Assembly: GCF_008642335.1 (NCBI RefSeq)
Contig: NZ_CP029191.1
Span: forward strand, 620,001-684,000
Direction of reading: 5' to 3'
From: Streptomyces venezuelae
GTDB lineage: Bacteria > Actinomycetota > Actinomycetes > Streptomycetales > Streptomycetaceae
DNA: 64,000 nucleotides
The stretch's first letter is position 1. Each line of letters starts with the position of its first letter. Made by a program: the position numbers and the translations under genes. The notes under the pieces are model-generated. The model made no database searches and was not told the DNA's origin. It saw only the letters and a list, made by a program, of their open reading frames with translations. Below are positions 34,799 to 43,624 of this stretch, piece after piece.

Positions 34799-35392
34799 AT
34801 GACCACCGCACCGCTCGGCCGCAGCGCCGCATACACGATCCTGACCACCGGTTACGTCGGCTCCACCGGCCCCGGAGTCGCCGCCACCGTCTCCTACATA
34901 GCCGACGGCGACCGCCATGTGATCTTCGACCCGGGCATGGTCCCGAACCGCGACAGCATCCTCGCCCCGCTCGCGGCGGCGGGCCTCGGCCCCGACGACA
35001 TCACCGACGTGGTGCTCAGCCACCACCACCCGGACAACACCATGAACGTGGGCCTCTTCGGGCGGGCCAGAGTGCACGACCACAAGGTGGAGTACCGCGG
35101 CGACCAGTGGCACAACCGGGACGCGGAGGGGTACGAACTCACGCCGTCACTAAGGCTGATCAGGACTCCGGGCCACAGCACGGAGGACATCACACTGCTC
35201 GCGGGCACGGAGACGGGCGTGGTCGCCTTCGCGGGCGACCTGTGGTGGCACGCGAACGGCCCGGCGGAGGACCCGGTGGCCCCCGACCGCGCGGTACTGC
35301 GCGCCTCCCGGCTGCGGGTGATCGGCGTCGCGGACCTGGTCGTGCCGGGTCACGGCGCGCCGTTCCGGCCGGACGGGACTACGCCTCGCTAG
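34799..35392 (+). CDS. Metallo-beta-lactamase-fold hydrolase
   Basis: A 197-residue single-domain MBL protein. The metal motif reads SHHHPDNTMN, so the usual HxHxDH is HHHPDN with Asn in the last place; GHS and DLWWH/GHG supply further ligands. Loss of the last His suggests altered or single-metal binding. Members include thioesterases, lactonases and glyoxalases. ATG 34799 follows GGAAGG by about eight bases. The GlxA-type regulator is divergent. Confidence 0.85.
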   Translation: MTTAPLGRSAAYTILTTGYVGSTGPGVAATVSYIADGDRHVIFDPGMVPNRDSILAPLAAAGLGPDDITDVVLSHHHPDNTMNVGLFGRARVHDHKVEYRGDQWHNRDAEGYELTPSLRLIRTPGHSTEDITLLAGTETGVVAFAGDLWWHANGPAEDPVAPDRAVLRASRLRVIGVADLVVPGHGAPFRPDGTTPR

Positions 35393-35572
35393 GGTCTGTG
35401 CCCCGCGGGCCCGACCCCTCCCCCTAGCCCAACCAGGTCACATCTGCGCCCAACCCTCCCCCCGTCGGTGCGTCCCCGCGGCCGGTGCGGGCCGGTCGGA
35501 CGATGTTGGTGCCGGTGTGCGTGCCGGTTCCGACTTCGGCACCGGACAGGGACCAGAGCGAGGGAGCACACG

Positions 35573-37039
35573 ATGCCGGAACTGTTCGTCGACGGGGAGT
35601 GGACGGGGGCCGCCGGAGGGGCGCGGCGGGACGTGATCAATCCGTTCGACGCGTCCGTCGTCCAGCAGGTCGACGACGCGGGGGAGGCGGACGTCGACCT
35701 CGCCGTGCGGGCCGCGCGGCGCGCCTTCGACCGCGGCGACTGGTCGTCGGCGCCCACCCGGGAGCGGGCCGACGTCCTCCTCAAGGTGTCTCGGTTCCTG
35801 CTGCGGGACCAGGAGGAGATCGCCCACGTCGAGTCCCTCGACACGGGCAAGACGCTCGCCGAGGCCCGCATCGACGTCGAGGACGTCTCGAACGCGTTCC
35901 GCTACTTCGCCGAGATCGCGGACAAGGACGGGGGCCGCGTCGTGGACGTCGGCCCGGACGTGCTCAGCCGGGTCACGTACCACCCCATCGGGGTCTGCGC
36001 GCTCATCGCGCCGTGGAACTACCCGCTGCTCCAGGCCTCCTGGAAGGTCGCCCCCGCCCTGGTCGCGGGCAACACCTTCGTCCTCAAGCCCAGTGAGATC
36101 ACACCGCTCTCCACCATCCACATGATCAAGCTGATCGCCGAGGCGGGCGCTCCCGCCGGAGTCGCGAACCTCGTGCTCGGGCCGGGCGGCACCGTCGGCG
36201 CGGCCATGTCCTCGCACCCCCAGGTGGACCTGGTCTCCTTCACCGGCGGTCTGGCCACCGGACGCCGCATCATGGAGGCGTGCGCGCCGGGCGTGAAGAA
36301 CCTCGCCCTGGAGCTCGGCGGCAAGAACCCCAACGTGGTCTTCGCGGACTGCGACTTCGAGACGGCCGTCGACCACGCGCTGGAAGCATCGTTCCTGCAC
36401 TCCGGGCAGGTCTGCTCGGCGGGCTCGCGGCTGCTCGTGGAGGACTCCCTGCACGACCGGTTCGTGGAGCGGCTCGCCGCCCGCGCGCAGGCCATCCGGC
36501 TCGGCAACGGGCTCGACCCGCGGACGGAGAGCGGTCCGCTGAGCTCGGCGGAGCACCGGGACAAGGTCGAGGGCTATCTGGAGGTCGCCCGGGAGGAGGG
36601 CGCCCGTCTGGTGTGCGGAGGCCGCAGGCCCGACGACCCCGAGCTGTCGCGCGGCTTCTTCCTGCTGCCCACGATCTACGCCGACTGCGACCGCTCGATG
36701 CGCATCGTGCAGGAGGAGGTCTTCGGCCCCGTCGTCACGGTGGAGCGCTTCCGCTCCGAGGAAGAGGCCGTGGAGCTGGCCAACGACACCCGCTACGGCC
36801 TTGCGGGCGGCATCTGGACGAACGACGCGAGCCGCGCCCAGCGGGTCGCCGCCCGGCTGCGGCACGGCACGGTCTGGATCAACGACTTCCACCCCTACGT
36901 CCCGCAGGCGGAGTGGGGCGGCTTCGGCATGTCCGGTTTCGGCCGGGAGCTCGGCCCGACGGGCCTGCGCGAGTACCAGGAGGCCAAGCACATCTACCAG
37001 AACCTCAGGCCGGGCCCCTCCGGCTGGTTCAAGGGCTGA
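35573..37039 (+). CDS. betB: Betaine-aldehyde dehydrogenase-like NAD(P)-dependent aldehyde dehydrogenase
   Basis: A 488-residue aldehyde dehydrogenase. Landmarks are APWNYPLLQASWKVAPALVAGN, the catalytic Glu in LALELGGKNPNVVF, the catalytic Cys in HSGQVCSAGSRL, and EEVFGPVV. Together with the GMC oxidase downstream it would turn choline through betaine aldehyde to glycine betaine, an osmoprotectant; related aminoaldehydes are alternatives. ATG 35573 has AGGGAG seven bases upstream. It is the first gene of a three-gene operon with a permease. Confidence 0.87.
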   Translation: MPELFVDGEWTGAAGGARRDVINPFDASVVQQVDDAGEADVDLAVRAARRAFDRGDWSSAPTRERADVLLKVSRFLLRDQEEIAHVESLDTGKTLAEARIDVEDVSNAFRYFAEIADKDGGRVVDVGPDVLSRVTYHPIGVCALIAPWNYPLLQASWKVAPALVAGNTFVLKPSEITPLSTIHMIKLIAEAGAPAGVANLVLGPGGTVGAAMSSHPQVDLVSFTGGLATGRRIMEACAPGVKNLALELGGKNPNVVFADCDFETAVDHALEASFLHSGQVCSAGSRLLVEDSLHDRFVERLAARAQAIRLGNGLDPRTESGPLSSAEHRDKVEGYLEVAREEGARLVCGGRRPDDPELSRGFFLLPTIYADCDRSMRIVQEEVFGPVVTVERFRSEEEAVELANDTRYGLAGGIWTNDASRAQRVAARLRHGTVWINDFHPYVPQAEWGGFGMSGFGRELGPTGLREYQEAKHIYQNLRPGPSGWFKG

Positions 37040-37093
37040 ACGTACTCAGAGCTCCACACGGACGAGCACACGGACGACAGGGAAGGCGGCGGC

Positions 37094-38662
37094 ATGGCCG
37101 ACGAGACGACGACTTACGACTACCTGATCATCGGTGGCGGTACGGCGGGCTCCGTACTGGCCGCCCGGCTGAGCGAGGACCCGGCGTCCCGGGTCTGCGT
37201 GGTGGAGGGCGGTCCCAGCGATGTCGGCGACGACCGGATCCTGAAGCTCCGCAACTGGATCAATCTGCTCGGCGGCGAGTTCGACTACGGCTACACCACC
37301 GAGGAGCAGCCGCGCGGTAACTCCCACATCCTGCACTCGCGGGCCCGTGTGCTCGGCGGCTGTTCCTCGCACAACACCCTGATCAGTTTCCTGCCGTTCC
37401 CGCAGGACCTCGACGAGTGGGTGGCGAGCGGCTGCGAAGGGTGGGGGCCCGAGACGATCCTGCCGTACCGGTCGCGGCTGCAGAACACGATCGTGCCCGT
37501 CGGCGCCGCCGACCGTAACCCGATCGCCCAGGACTTCGTGACGGCGGCGGCCGGCCGGCTCGGCGTGCCCGTCGTCGAGGACTTCAACGCCCGTCCGTTC
37601 ACCGACGGCGCCGGTTTCTTCTCCCTCGCGTACGACCCGCAGACCAACAACCGCTCCTCCGCGTCGGTCGCGTATCTGCACCCCATCATGGACCGCCCGA
37701 ACCTGACGCTCCGCCTGGAGACGTGGGCGTACCGGCTGCTGCGCGACGAGGAGGGCCGCTTCACCCGCGTGCAGGTCCGCAACCCCGACGGCTCGGTGTC
37801 GATCCTGGAGGCCGAGGCGGAGGTCCTGCTCTGCGCCGGCGCCATCGACACGCCCCGGCTCCTGATGCTCTCCGGGATCGGCCCCGCCGACCAGTTGCGC
37901 GACCTCGGCATCGAGGTCGGCGCGGATCTGCCGGGGGTCGGGGAGAACCTTCTCGACCACCCCGAGTCGGTGATGGTGTGGGAGACGGACGGGCCGCTGC
38001 CGCCCAACTCGGCCATGGACTCAGACGCCGGTCTCTTCCTGCGCCGCGACGCGGCGGGCGGGCCGCGCCCCGACCTGATGTTCCACTTCTACCAAGTGCC
38101 GTTCACCGTCAACACGGAACGCCTCGGTTACCCCGTTCCCGAGCACGGCGTCTGCATGACGCCGAACGTGCCGCGCGCCCGCTCCATCGGCCGCATGTGG
38201 CTGCGCAGCGCCGATCCGACCGTCAAACCCGCCCTGGACTTCCGGTACTTCACGGATCCGGAGGGGCACGACGAGCGCACGATCGTCGACGGTCTGCGCA
38301 TCGCGCGCGAGGTCGCCGCCACCGCTCCGCTCAGCGACTGGCTGCTGCGCGAGGTCGCCCCGGGCCCGGACGTCCAGTCGGACGCCGACCTCTCGGAGTA
38401 CGGGCGACGCGCCGCGCACACCGTCTACCACCCGGCGGGGACCTGCCGGATGGGCGCCGAGGACGACCCGATGGCCGTGGTCGACCCGCAGCTGCGGCTG
38501 CGCGGACACGACGGTCTGCGCATCGTGGACGCGTCCATCTTCCCGACCATGCCGTCCATCAACCCGATGGTCACGGTGCTCCTGGCGGCCGAACGCGCCG
38601 CGGACCTCATCATGGCCAGGCCCGCCCCCGGGTCCGCGGGCACGGAAGGGGCCCACCAGTGA
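37094..38662 (+). CDS. betA: GMC family oxidoreductase (choline dehydrogenase/oxidase-like)
   Basis: A 522-residue FAD enzyme. The N-terminal YDYLIIGGGTAGSVLAARL binds ADP of FAD, CSSHNTLISF follows the GGCSS signature, and the catalytic His is in VYHPAGTCRMG near the C-terminus. Given the betB-like gene before it and the permease after it, choline or a similar amino alcohol is the likely substrate. The stop overlaps the permease start as GTGA. Confidence 0.84.
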   Translation: MADETTTYDYLIIGGGTAGSVLAARLSEDPASRVCVVEGGPSDVGDDRILKLRNWINLLGGEFDYGYTTEEQPRGNSHILHSRARVLGGCSSHNTLISFLPFPQDLDEWVASGCEGWGPETILPYRSRLQNTIVPVGAADRNPIAQDFVTAAAGRLGVPVVEDFNARPFTDGAGFFSLAYDPQTNNRSSASVAYLHPIMDRPNLTLRLETWAYRLLRDEEGRFTRVQVRNPDGSVSILEAEAEVLLCAGAIDTPRLLMLSGIGPADQLRDLGIEVGADLPGVGENLLDHPESVMVWETDGPLPPNSAMDSDAGLFLRRDAAGGPRPDLMFHFYQVPFTVNTERLGYPVPEHGVCMTPNVPRARSIGRMWLRSADPTVKPALDFRYFTDPEGHDERTIVDGLRIAREVAATAPLSDWLLREVAPGPDVQSDADLSEYGRRAAHTVYHPAGTCRMGAEDDPMAVVDPQLRLRGHDGLRIVDASIFPTMPSINPMVTVLLAAERAADLIMARPAPGSAGTEGAHQ

Positions 38663-40143
38663 CCACCGCTCCAGGTACCCCGGACGGCACCGCGGACGCG
38701 GACGCCGCTCCCGGGGAGGCGAAGTCGGAGTTCCGCAAGGAGATGGGACCGTGGGCGAACTTCGCCCTCGGCTTCACCTACCTCTCCCCCGTCGTCAGCA
38801 CGTACACCCTTTTCGGCACGGCCCTCGCCGACGGCGGCCCGCCGATGATCTGGGCGTTCGTCATGGCCGGGTGCGGACAGTTCCTCGTCGCGCTCGTCTT
38901 CGGCGAGGTCGTCGCGCAGTACCCGGTCGCGGGCGGCGTCTACCCGTGGGCGCGGCGGCTGTGGGGCGTGCGCTGGGCGTGGATGACCGGCTGGGTCTAC
39001 ATGTGGGCGCTGCTCGTCACCATCACCAGCGTCGCGTATGGCGCGGGCCCCTACATCGCGATCCTGCTGGGCTTCCGCCCGACCGTGCACACCACGGTGC
39101 TGTGCACGATCGCCCTGATCGTGATCTCCGTCCTCATCAACTACGCGGGCACGAAGGCCCTTTCGTGGGCGGCGCTCATCGGGTTCAGCGCGGAGCTGCT
39201 CGGCGCGCTCGTCGTCGGCATCATCCTGCTGACCACCCACCGCTTCCACGGTCTCGGCGTCCTCTTCGACGACTACGGCGCGGCCGGTGACAGCTCCTAC
39301 CTGCCCGTCTTCCTCGGCGCCGCGATCATCGGCTTCTACCAGTACTACGGCTTCGAGGCCTGCGGCGACGTCGCCGAGGAGGTCAAGCACCCCGGCAAGG
39401 TCATCCCGAAGGCGATGCGCCGCACCATCTACGTGGGCGGGGCCGCGGCGACGTTCACCTGTCTGACGCTGCTCCTCGCGGTCGTCGACTACCGGGCCGT
39501 GATCTCGGGGAAGGACCCGGACCCGGTGGTCAGGGTTCTCTTCGACGCCCTGGGCGAGGCGGGCGCGCGGACGGTCATGGCCGTCGTCCTCATCTCCTTC
39601 CTGTCCTGCACGATCAGTCTGCAGGCCGCCGCCGGGCGGCTGATCTACTCGTACGCCCGCGACGAGATGATCATCGGCCACCGGCTGCTGCGGAAGTTCT
39701 CGGCGGCACGCGCGGTCCCCCCGTACGCGCTGCTCATCGCGGCGGTCGTGCCCGCGCTGATCGCCGTCGGTTCGCTCATCTCGGAGGACGCCCTGACGAA
39801 GATCGTGTCCTTCGCGATCCTCGGTATCTACGCGTCCTTCCAGATGGTCGTCCTCGCCGCGCTGCGGGCCCGCCTGAAGGGGTGGAAGCCGAGCGGTGAG
39901 TACCGGCTCGGGCGGTGGGGGCTGCTGGTCAACGTCGGGGCGCTGGCGTACGGCATCTTCGCCATCATCAACATCGCCTGGCCCCGCACGCCCGAAGCGC
40001 CCTGGTACGACAACTGGATCGTGCTGCTGAGCGGCGGCGTCGTGGTGGCCGCGGGCCTGGTGTACATGTTCACGACGCACCACTACGGACGCAGCGACGC
40101 CCCGTCGGACAACGCGGTGCCCGACGAGGCCGACACCGCGTGA
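38659..40143 (+). CDS. APC-superfamily permease
   Basis: A 494-residue membrane protein with about 12 helices, of the amino acid-polyamine-organocation type. The first helix region has LGFTYLSPVVSTYTLFG, and helix 6 region GFYQYYGFEACGDVAEEVKHPGKVIPKAM is the conserved loop of the family. It is translationally coupled to the choline-dehydrogenase-like gene, so it probably imports the substrate of that pathway (choline, ethanolamine, GABA or similar). GTG 38659 is fixed by the GTGA overlap. Confidence 0.85.
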   Translation: MTTAPGTPDGTADADAAPGEAKSEFRKEMGPWANFALGFTYLSPVVSTYTLFGTALADGGPPMIWAFVMAGCGQFLVALVFGEVVAQYPVAGGVYPWARRLWGVRWAWMTGWVYMWALLVTITSVAYGAGPYIAILLGFRPTVHTTVLCTIALIVISVLINYAGTKALSWAALIGFSAELLGALVVGIILLTTHRFHGLGVLFDDYGAAGDSSYLPVFLGAAIIGFYQYYGFEACGDVAEEVKHPGKVIPKAMRRTIYVGGAAATFTCLTLLLAVVDYRAVISGKDPDPVVRVLFDALGEAGARTVMAVVLISFLSCTISLQAAAGRLIYSYARDEMIIGHRLLRKFSAARAVPPYALLIAAVVPALIAVGSLISEDALTKIVSFAILGIYASFQMVVLAALRARLKGWKPSGEYRLGRWGLLVNVGALAYGIFAIINIAWPRTPEAPWYDNWIVLLSGGVVVAAGLVYMFTTHHYGRSDAPSDNAVPDEADTA

Positions 40144-40165
40144 CCCCGTGACTGTCCCAAGTGGG

Positions 40166-40930
40166 CTATCGGAGGTGGGTGAGGAGCGCGTCGAGTGCCT
40201 TGGTGAGGGACTCGGCGTTGCCCGCGTCGAACCACGTGGTGCGGATGCGCTCGTTGCTTCCGCCGGGCGTCTCGTGGTCGCCCGCCAACTGCCGCGGTGA
40301 GCGCGTCTCGTCGCCGAGCGCCCGTCCGACGGCCTGGAAGAGGCCGCGGACGTACCGGTCCGCCTCCGCGGCGGGGATGCCCTGCCGTGCGGCCCAGTCG
40401 GTGAGGGTCGCCAGGTACGCGTAGTGGGCGCTGAGCGTGCCCGTCAGCGTGGAGAACACCGCGAAGTCCGCCTCGTCCGCGACCGGCAGCGCGCCGCCGA
40501 GCCCGTCGAAGAAGGCGTCGACGACCGGGTGGGACGGGAAGGTCACGGTGACGGACCGGCGCTCGCGCACGGCGGGCAGCGGGATGGCGCGCACCACGGG
40601 GGCGGCGGTGCCGAGCAGGTCGCGCACCTCGTCGACGCCGACGCCCGCCATGACGCTGAGCACGACCTTGTCATCGGCGACCCGGAGCCCGTCGAGGGCC
40701 TCCGTGCGGTCCTGCGGGCGGACGGCGAGGATCACCAGGTCGGCGCGGTCCGCGACCTCCTGGTTGTCCGCGCACACCCGGACGTCCGGATACCGGCCGG
40801 CCAGCTCGGCGGCCGTACGGGCCCCGCGTGGCGAGAGGTGGATATCCGGCGGTTCCCGGGTGCCGTCGCACAGGCCGTCCACCATGGCCCGGCCTATCTC
40901 GCCGACGCCGATGATCCCGATGCGGTTCAC
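40166..40930 (-). CDS. Pyrroline-5-carboxylate reductase-like protein
   Basis: A 254-residue NAD(P)-dependent dehydrogenase with the nucleotide loop IGIIGVGEIGRAMVDGL, VILAVRPQD and AAPVVRAIPLPAV, matching the ProC family. The C-terminal helical domain is shorter than in housekeeping ProC, and the hallmark ProC C-terminal signature (DxVTSPGGTT) is replaced by ETPGGSNERIRTTWFD. It may act on a related imino acid. GTG 40930 or 40933 are both possible; GGGGAG is better spaced for 40930. It is divergent from the SDR gene over a 14-bp repeat. Confidence 0.8.
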   Translation of the reverse strand: MNRIGIIGVGEIGRAMVDGLCDGTREPPDIHLSPRGARTAAELAGRYPDVRVCADNQEVADRADLVILAVRPQDRTEALDGLRVADDKVVLSVMAGVGVDEVRDLLGTAAPVVRAIPLPAVRERRSVTVTFPSHPVVDAFFDGLGGALPVADEADFAVFSTLTGTLSAHYAYLATLTDWAARQGIPAAEADRYVRGLFQAVGRALGDETRSPRQLAGDHETPGGSNERIRTTWFDAGNAESLTKALDALLTHLR

Positions 40931-40943
40931 CACTGTTCTCCCC

Positions 40944-40999
40944 TGTCGTGTCGGTCATGTCGTGTCCACCGTGCGGTGTCGATCATGTCGTGCCGATGG
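40944..40999. repeat. Four tandem 14-bp repeats in a divergent promoter region
   Basis: Units begin at 40944 (TGTCGTGTCGGTCA), 40958 (TGTCGTGTCCACCG), 40972 (TGCGGTGTCGATCA) and 40986 (TGTCGTGCCGATGG). They occupy the middle of the 102-base gap between the ProC-like and SDR genes. Iterons of this kind often bind a regulator. Confidence 0.6.
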
Positions 41000-41032
41000 A
41001 GGTTTTGCCCCGCACGGAGTATCCATGCGCGC

Positions 41033-42016
41033 ATGACGGACCACGACACGGAGGGCGGGCCCGGCGGGCCGCCCGGACTGCCCCCGCCTCCCCCGCTGGG
41101 CGCGGCCGCGCTGCCGCCGGGCACGTACGACGGGACGGTCGTCCTCGTCACGGGTGGCGGGACGGGGCTCGGCAAGGCCGTCGCCGCCGAGTTCGCGCGG
41201 CTGGGCGCCGACCTGGTGATCGCGAGCCGCAGGGAGGACCGGCTCAGGGCGGCACGGGACGAACTGGCCGCGCTGGGCGGGCGCGTGACCGCCGCGGTCT
41301 GCGACGTCCGGGACGCCGAGCGCGTCGCCGAGGTCTTCGACGCGGCGCAGGCGGCGTACGGCCTGCCGGGGGTGCTGGTGAACAACGCCGCCGCCAACTT
41401 CCCCGTGCCCGCCGAGGACATGTCGCCGGGCGCCTGGCGCGCGGTCGTGGACATCACGCTCACGGGCACGTTCCTGATGACGCGCGAGTTCGGCCGACGT
41501 CATCTGGCGGCGGGCACCCCCGGCTCCGTCATCGACATCGGGGCGTCGTACGCGTGGACGGGCGGCCCCGGGTTCGCGCACAGCGCGGCGGCCAAGGCGG
41601 GGGTGAAGAGCCTGGTCGAGACCTTGGCGGTGGAGTGGGGGCCGTACGGCATCCAGGTCAACGGTCTTGTGCCGGGGCTGATGCCGCACGACGACATGAC
41701 CGCCGACATCCGCGGCAACCTGGACCCGGCCGGACCACTGGCCGCCCGCCAGCCCGCCCTGCGCGTCGGCCTGCCGCGCGAACTGGGCTGGGCCGCCACG
41801 TTCCTGGCCTCCCCGTACGCCCGCTTCATCACGGGCCACACGCTGGTGGCCGACGGCGCGAACTGGCAACGCAGGGGACTGGTCGGTTCGCCGGTGGTGA
41901 CGGTGCGGGAGCAGATGGGGCGGGCGGCGTTCGACGGTGGCGCTACTTCCCCTCGAACCGCGCAGGACGGCCCGCCGCCTTCGCCGCGTACCCCTCCCGG
42001 GAGTCGTCCGACGTGA
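41033..42016 (+). CDS. SDR-family oxidoreductase (2,4-dienoyl-CoA reductase-like)
   Basis: A 327-residue short-chain dehydrogenase. The cofactor loop is VLVTGGGTGLGKAVA, then VLVNNAAANFPVPAEDMS, and the active site differs from the classical YxxxK: after VIDIGASYAWTG the usual catalytic Tyr is replaced in GFAHSAAAKAGVKSL, where His takes its place before the Lys. This Tyr-less layout is seen in 2,4-dienoyl-CoA reductases. The N-terminal 25 residues are Gly/Pro-rich and the last 30 residues overlap the convergent enoyl-CoA hydratase gene. No good ribosome-binding site supports ATG 41033. Confidence 0.8.
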   Translation: MTDHDTEGGPGGPPGLPPPPPLGAAALPPGTYDGTVVLVTGGGTGLGKAVAAEFARLGADLVIASRREDRLRAARDELAALGGRVTAAVCDVRDAERVAEVFDAAQAAYGLPGVLVNNAAANFPVPAEDMSPGAWRAVVDITLTGTFLMTREFGRRHLAAGTPGSVIDIGASYAWTGGPGFAHSAAAKAGVKSLVETLAVEWGPYGIQVNGLVPGLMPHDDMTADIRGNLDPAGPLAARQPALRVGLPRELGWAATFLASPYARFITGHTLVADGANWQRRGLVGSPVVTVREQMGRAAFDGGATSPRTAQDGPPPSPRTPPGSRPT

Positions 42017-42776
42017 GCGTGAGCGCCGCGTTCATCGCGACGCGGTCGAGGGCTTCCGTCATCCCCGCGTCGGCGTACGCGTCGATGCCGCGCTTGATGC
42101 CCCGCACGGCGAGCGGCGCGTTCGCCGCGATCTCCGCCGCCACGGCCCGGGACGCCTCGCTCAACTCCGCGACCGGCACGACCTGTTGGAGGAGGCGCAG
42201 GCGTTCCGCCGTGGGCGCGTCGATCCGGCGGCCGGTGAGGGCGAGCAGCTTCGCCCAGCCCGCGCCCGCCTCACGGGCGATGCGCAGGTCGCCGCCCGCG
42301 TCCACGGCGACGCCGATGCCCGCCTCGGGCAGCGCGAAGACCGCGTCGTCCGCCGCGATCCGTACGTCCGCCATGAGCGCCAGCTCGAAGCCGAAGCCCA
42401 GGCAGTACCCCTGGACGGCCGCGACGACCGGCTGCGGGAGCCCCGCGAAGGCACGGAACCGCTCGTGCGCCCAGCGCAGCCCCTCGTAGTAGTGCTGGGT
42501 GCGCTCGGCGCCGGAGCGGCCGGTGATCGCGCCGCCCGGCGCCGTGACGTCGATGCCCGCGCAGAACGCCCGGCCCTCGGCGCGCAGCAGCACCGCCCTG
42601 ATGGAACCGTCGAAGCGGATCCGGTCGGCGAACAGGCCGAGCTGGCGGGTGGATTCCCAGCTCCACGCGTTGAGCTTGCGCGGCCGGCAGAGGGTGAGGA
42701 TGCCGAGTCCGTCCTCGACGTCGAGGCGCAGCCGCTCCTCGCCCTCCGGGATGTCCGTGCCGATGGTGTCGATCAC
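41943..42776 (-). CDS. Enoyl-CoA hydratase/isomerase family protein
   Basis: A 277-residue crotonase-fold protein. The oxyanion-hole strands are GRAFCAGIDVT and GYCLGFGFELALMADVRIA, and a Glu is at ALPEAGIGV where the catalytic base is expected. It probably hydrates or isomerises an enoyl-CoA. The 3' end overlaps the convergent SDR gene by 74 bases. With the dienoyl-reductase-like SDR next door a shared fatty-acid role is possible, although the two are on opposite strands. Confidence 0.85.
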   Translation of the reverse strand: MIDTIGTDIPEGEERLRLDVEDGLGILTLCRPRKLNAWSWESTRQLGLFADRIRFDGSIRAVLLRAEGRAFCAGIDVTAPGGAITGRSGAERTQHYYEGLRWAHERFRAFAGLPQPVVAAVQGYCLGFGFELALMADVRIAADDAVFALPEAGIGVAVDAGGDLRIAREAGAGWAKLLALTGRRIDAPTAERLRLLQQVVPVAELSEASRAVAAEIAANAPLAVRGIKRGIDAYADAGMTEALDRVAMNAALTLTSDDSREGYAAKAAGRPARFEGK

Positions 42777-42799
42777 GCGCGCAGGTTACGCGCACCGGC

Positions 42800-43561
42800 T
42801 CAACGACTGAAGACCTCGAACGCCACCGCGGGCTTCCCTCCGAACCGCGACGCCAGGGACTGCGCGTTGCCCGTCAGGAACGTACGGCAGTACTTCTCGG
42901 GGTCCTCGTCCGTCAACGCCTCGATGTATGTGCGGTGTTCGAGGAGCGAGGCGACCGAGCGCTCCAGACCCGCCGTCGCGTCCGCGGCGTGCGTGGGCGT
43001 CGACGAACCGGCGACGGCGACCCACCGCACGCCGTTCCACGGCTCGAGGCCCTGCTCTTCGATGAGCTCCGGGAAGATCCAGCGGTTGCCCGCGTCCGCC
43101 GCGGCGTCCAGCGTGGCACGGCCGACGGCCACGTGGTCGGGGGTGTTCCAGGCGACGCCGCCCCAGGTGTCGCGGTGGTTGAGCGTGATGACCAGCTCGG
43201 GGCGGTGCCTGCGGATCGCGGCGGCGATATCGCGGCGCAGCGCCGTGCCGTACTCGACGACGCCGTCCTTGTGGTCGAGGAACTCCACGGTGTCGACGCC
43301 GACGACGGCGGCGCTGGCGCGCTGCTCCCGCTCGCGCAGCGGTCCGCAGGTGGCGGGGTCGAGCGTGTCGATGCCGGCCTCGCCCCGGGTGGCCAGGAGG
43401 TACGCGACCTCCCGGCCGCCGTCGGTCCAGCCCGCGACGGCCGCCGCGCACCCGTACTCCAGATCGTCCGGGTGGGCGACGACGGCGAGCGCGCGCCGCC
43501 AGTCCTCGGGCATGGGGGTGAGCTGGTCGGCGTGGGCGGCTGAACTCTGCGGCTCGGTCAT
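42800..43561 (-). CDS. PIG-L family deacetylase
   Basis: A 253-residue zinc-dependent deacetylase. The metal motif is VVAHPDDLEYG (His, Asp, Asp) and a third ligand lies in NTPDHVAVGR. Close relatives deacetylate GlcNAc-inositol in mycothiol synthesis (MshB) or cleave mycothiol conjugates (Mca); the region LNHRDTWGGVAWNTPDH differs from those, so a separate substrate is likely. ATG 43561 is chosen as the more family-like of two starts. Confidence 0.84.
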   Translation of the reverse strand: MTEPQSSAAHADQLTPMPEDWRRALAVVAHPDDLEYGCAAAVAGWTDGGREVAYLLATRGEAGIDTLDPATCGPLREREQRASAAVVGVDTVEFLDHKDGVVEYGTALRRDIAAAIRRHRPELVITLNHRDTWGGVAWNTPDHVAVGRATLDAAADAGNRWIFPELIEEQGLEPWNGVRWVAVAGSSTPTHAADATAGLERSVASLLEHRTYIEALTDEDPEKYCRTFLTGNAQSLASRFGGKPAVAFEVFSR

Positions 43562-43624
43562 GATTCCCAGCCTATCCCCGGCGTCGGACAACGGGCCGAG
43601 CGGCAAACCGGAGTTGGGGGCTCC

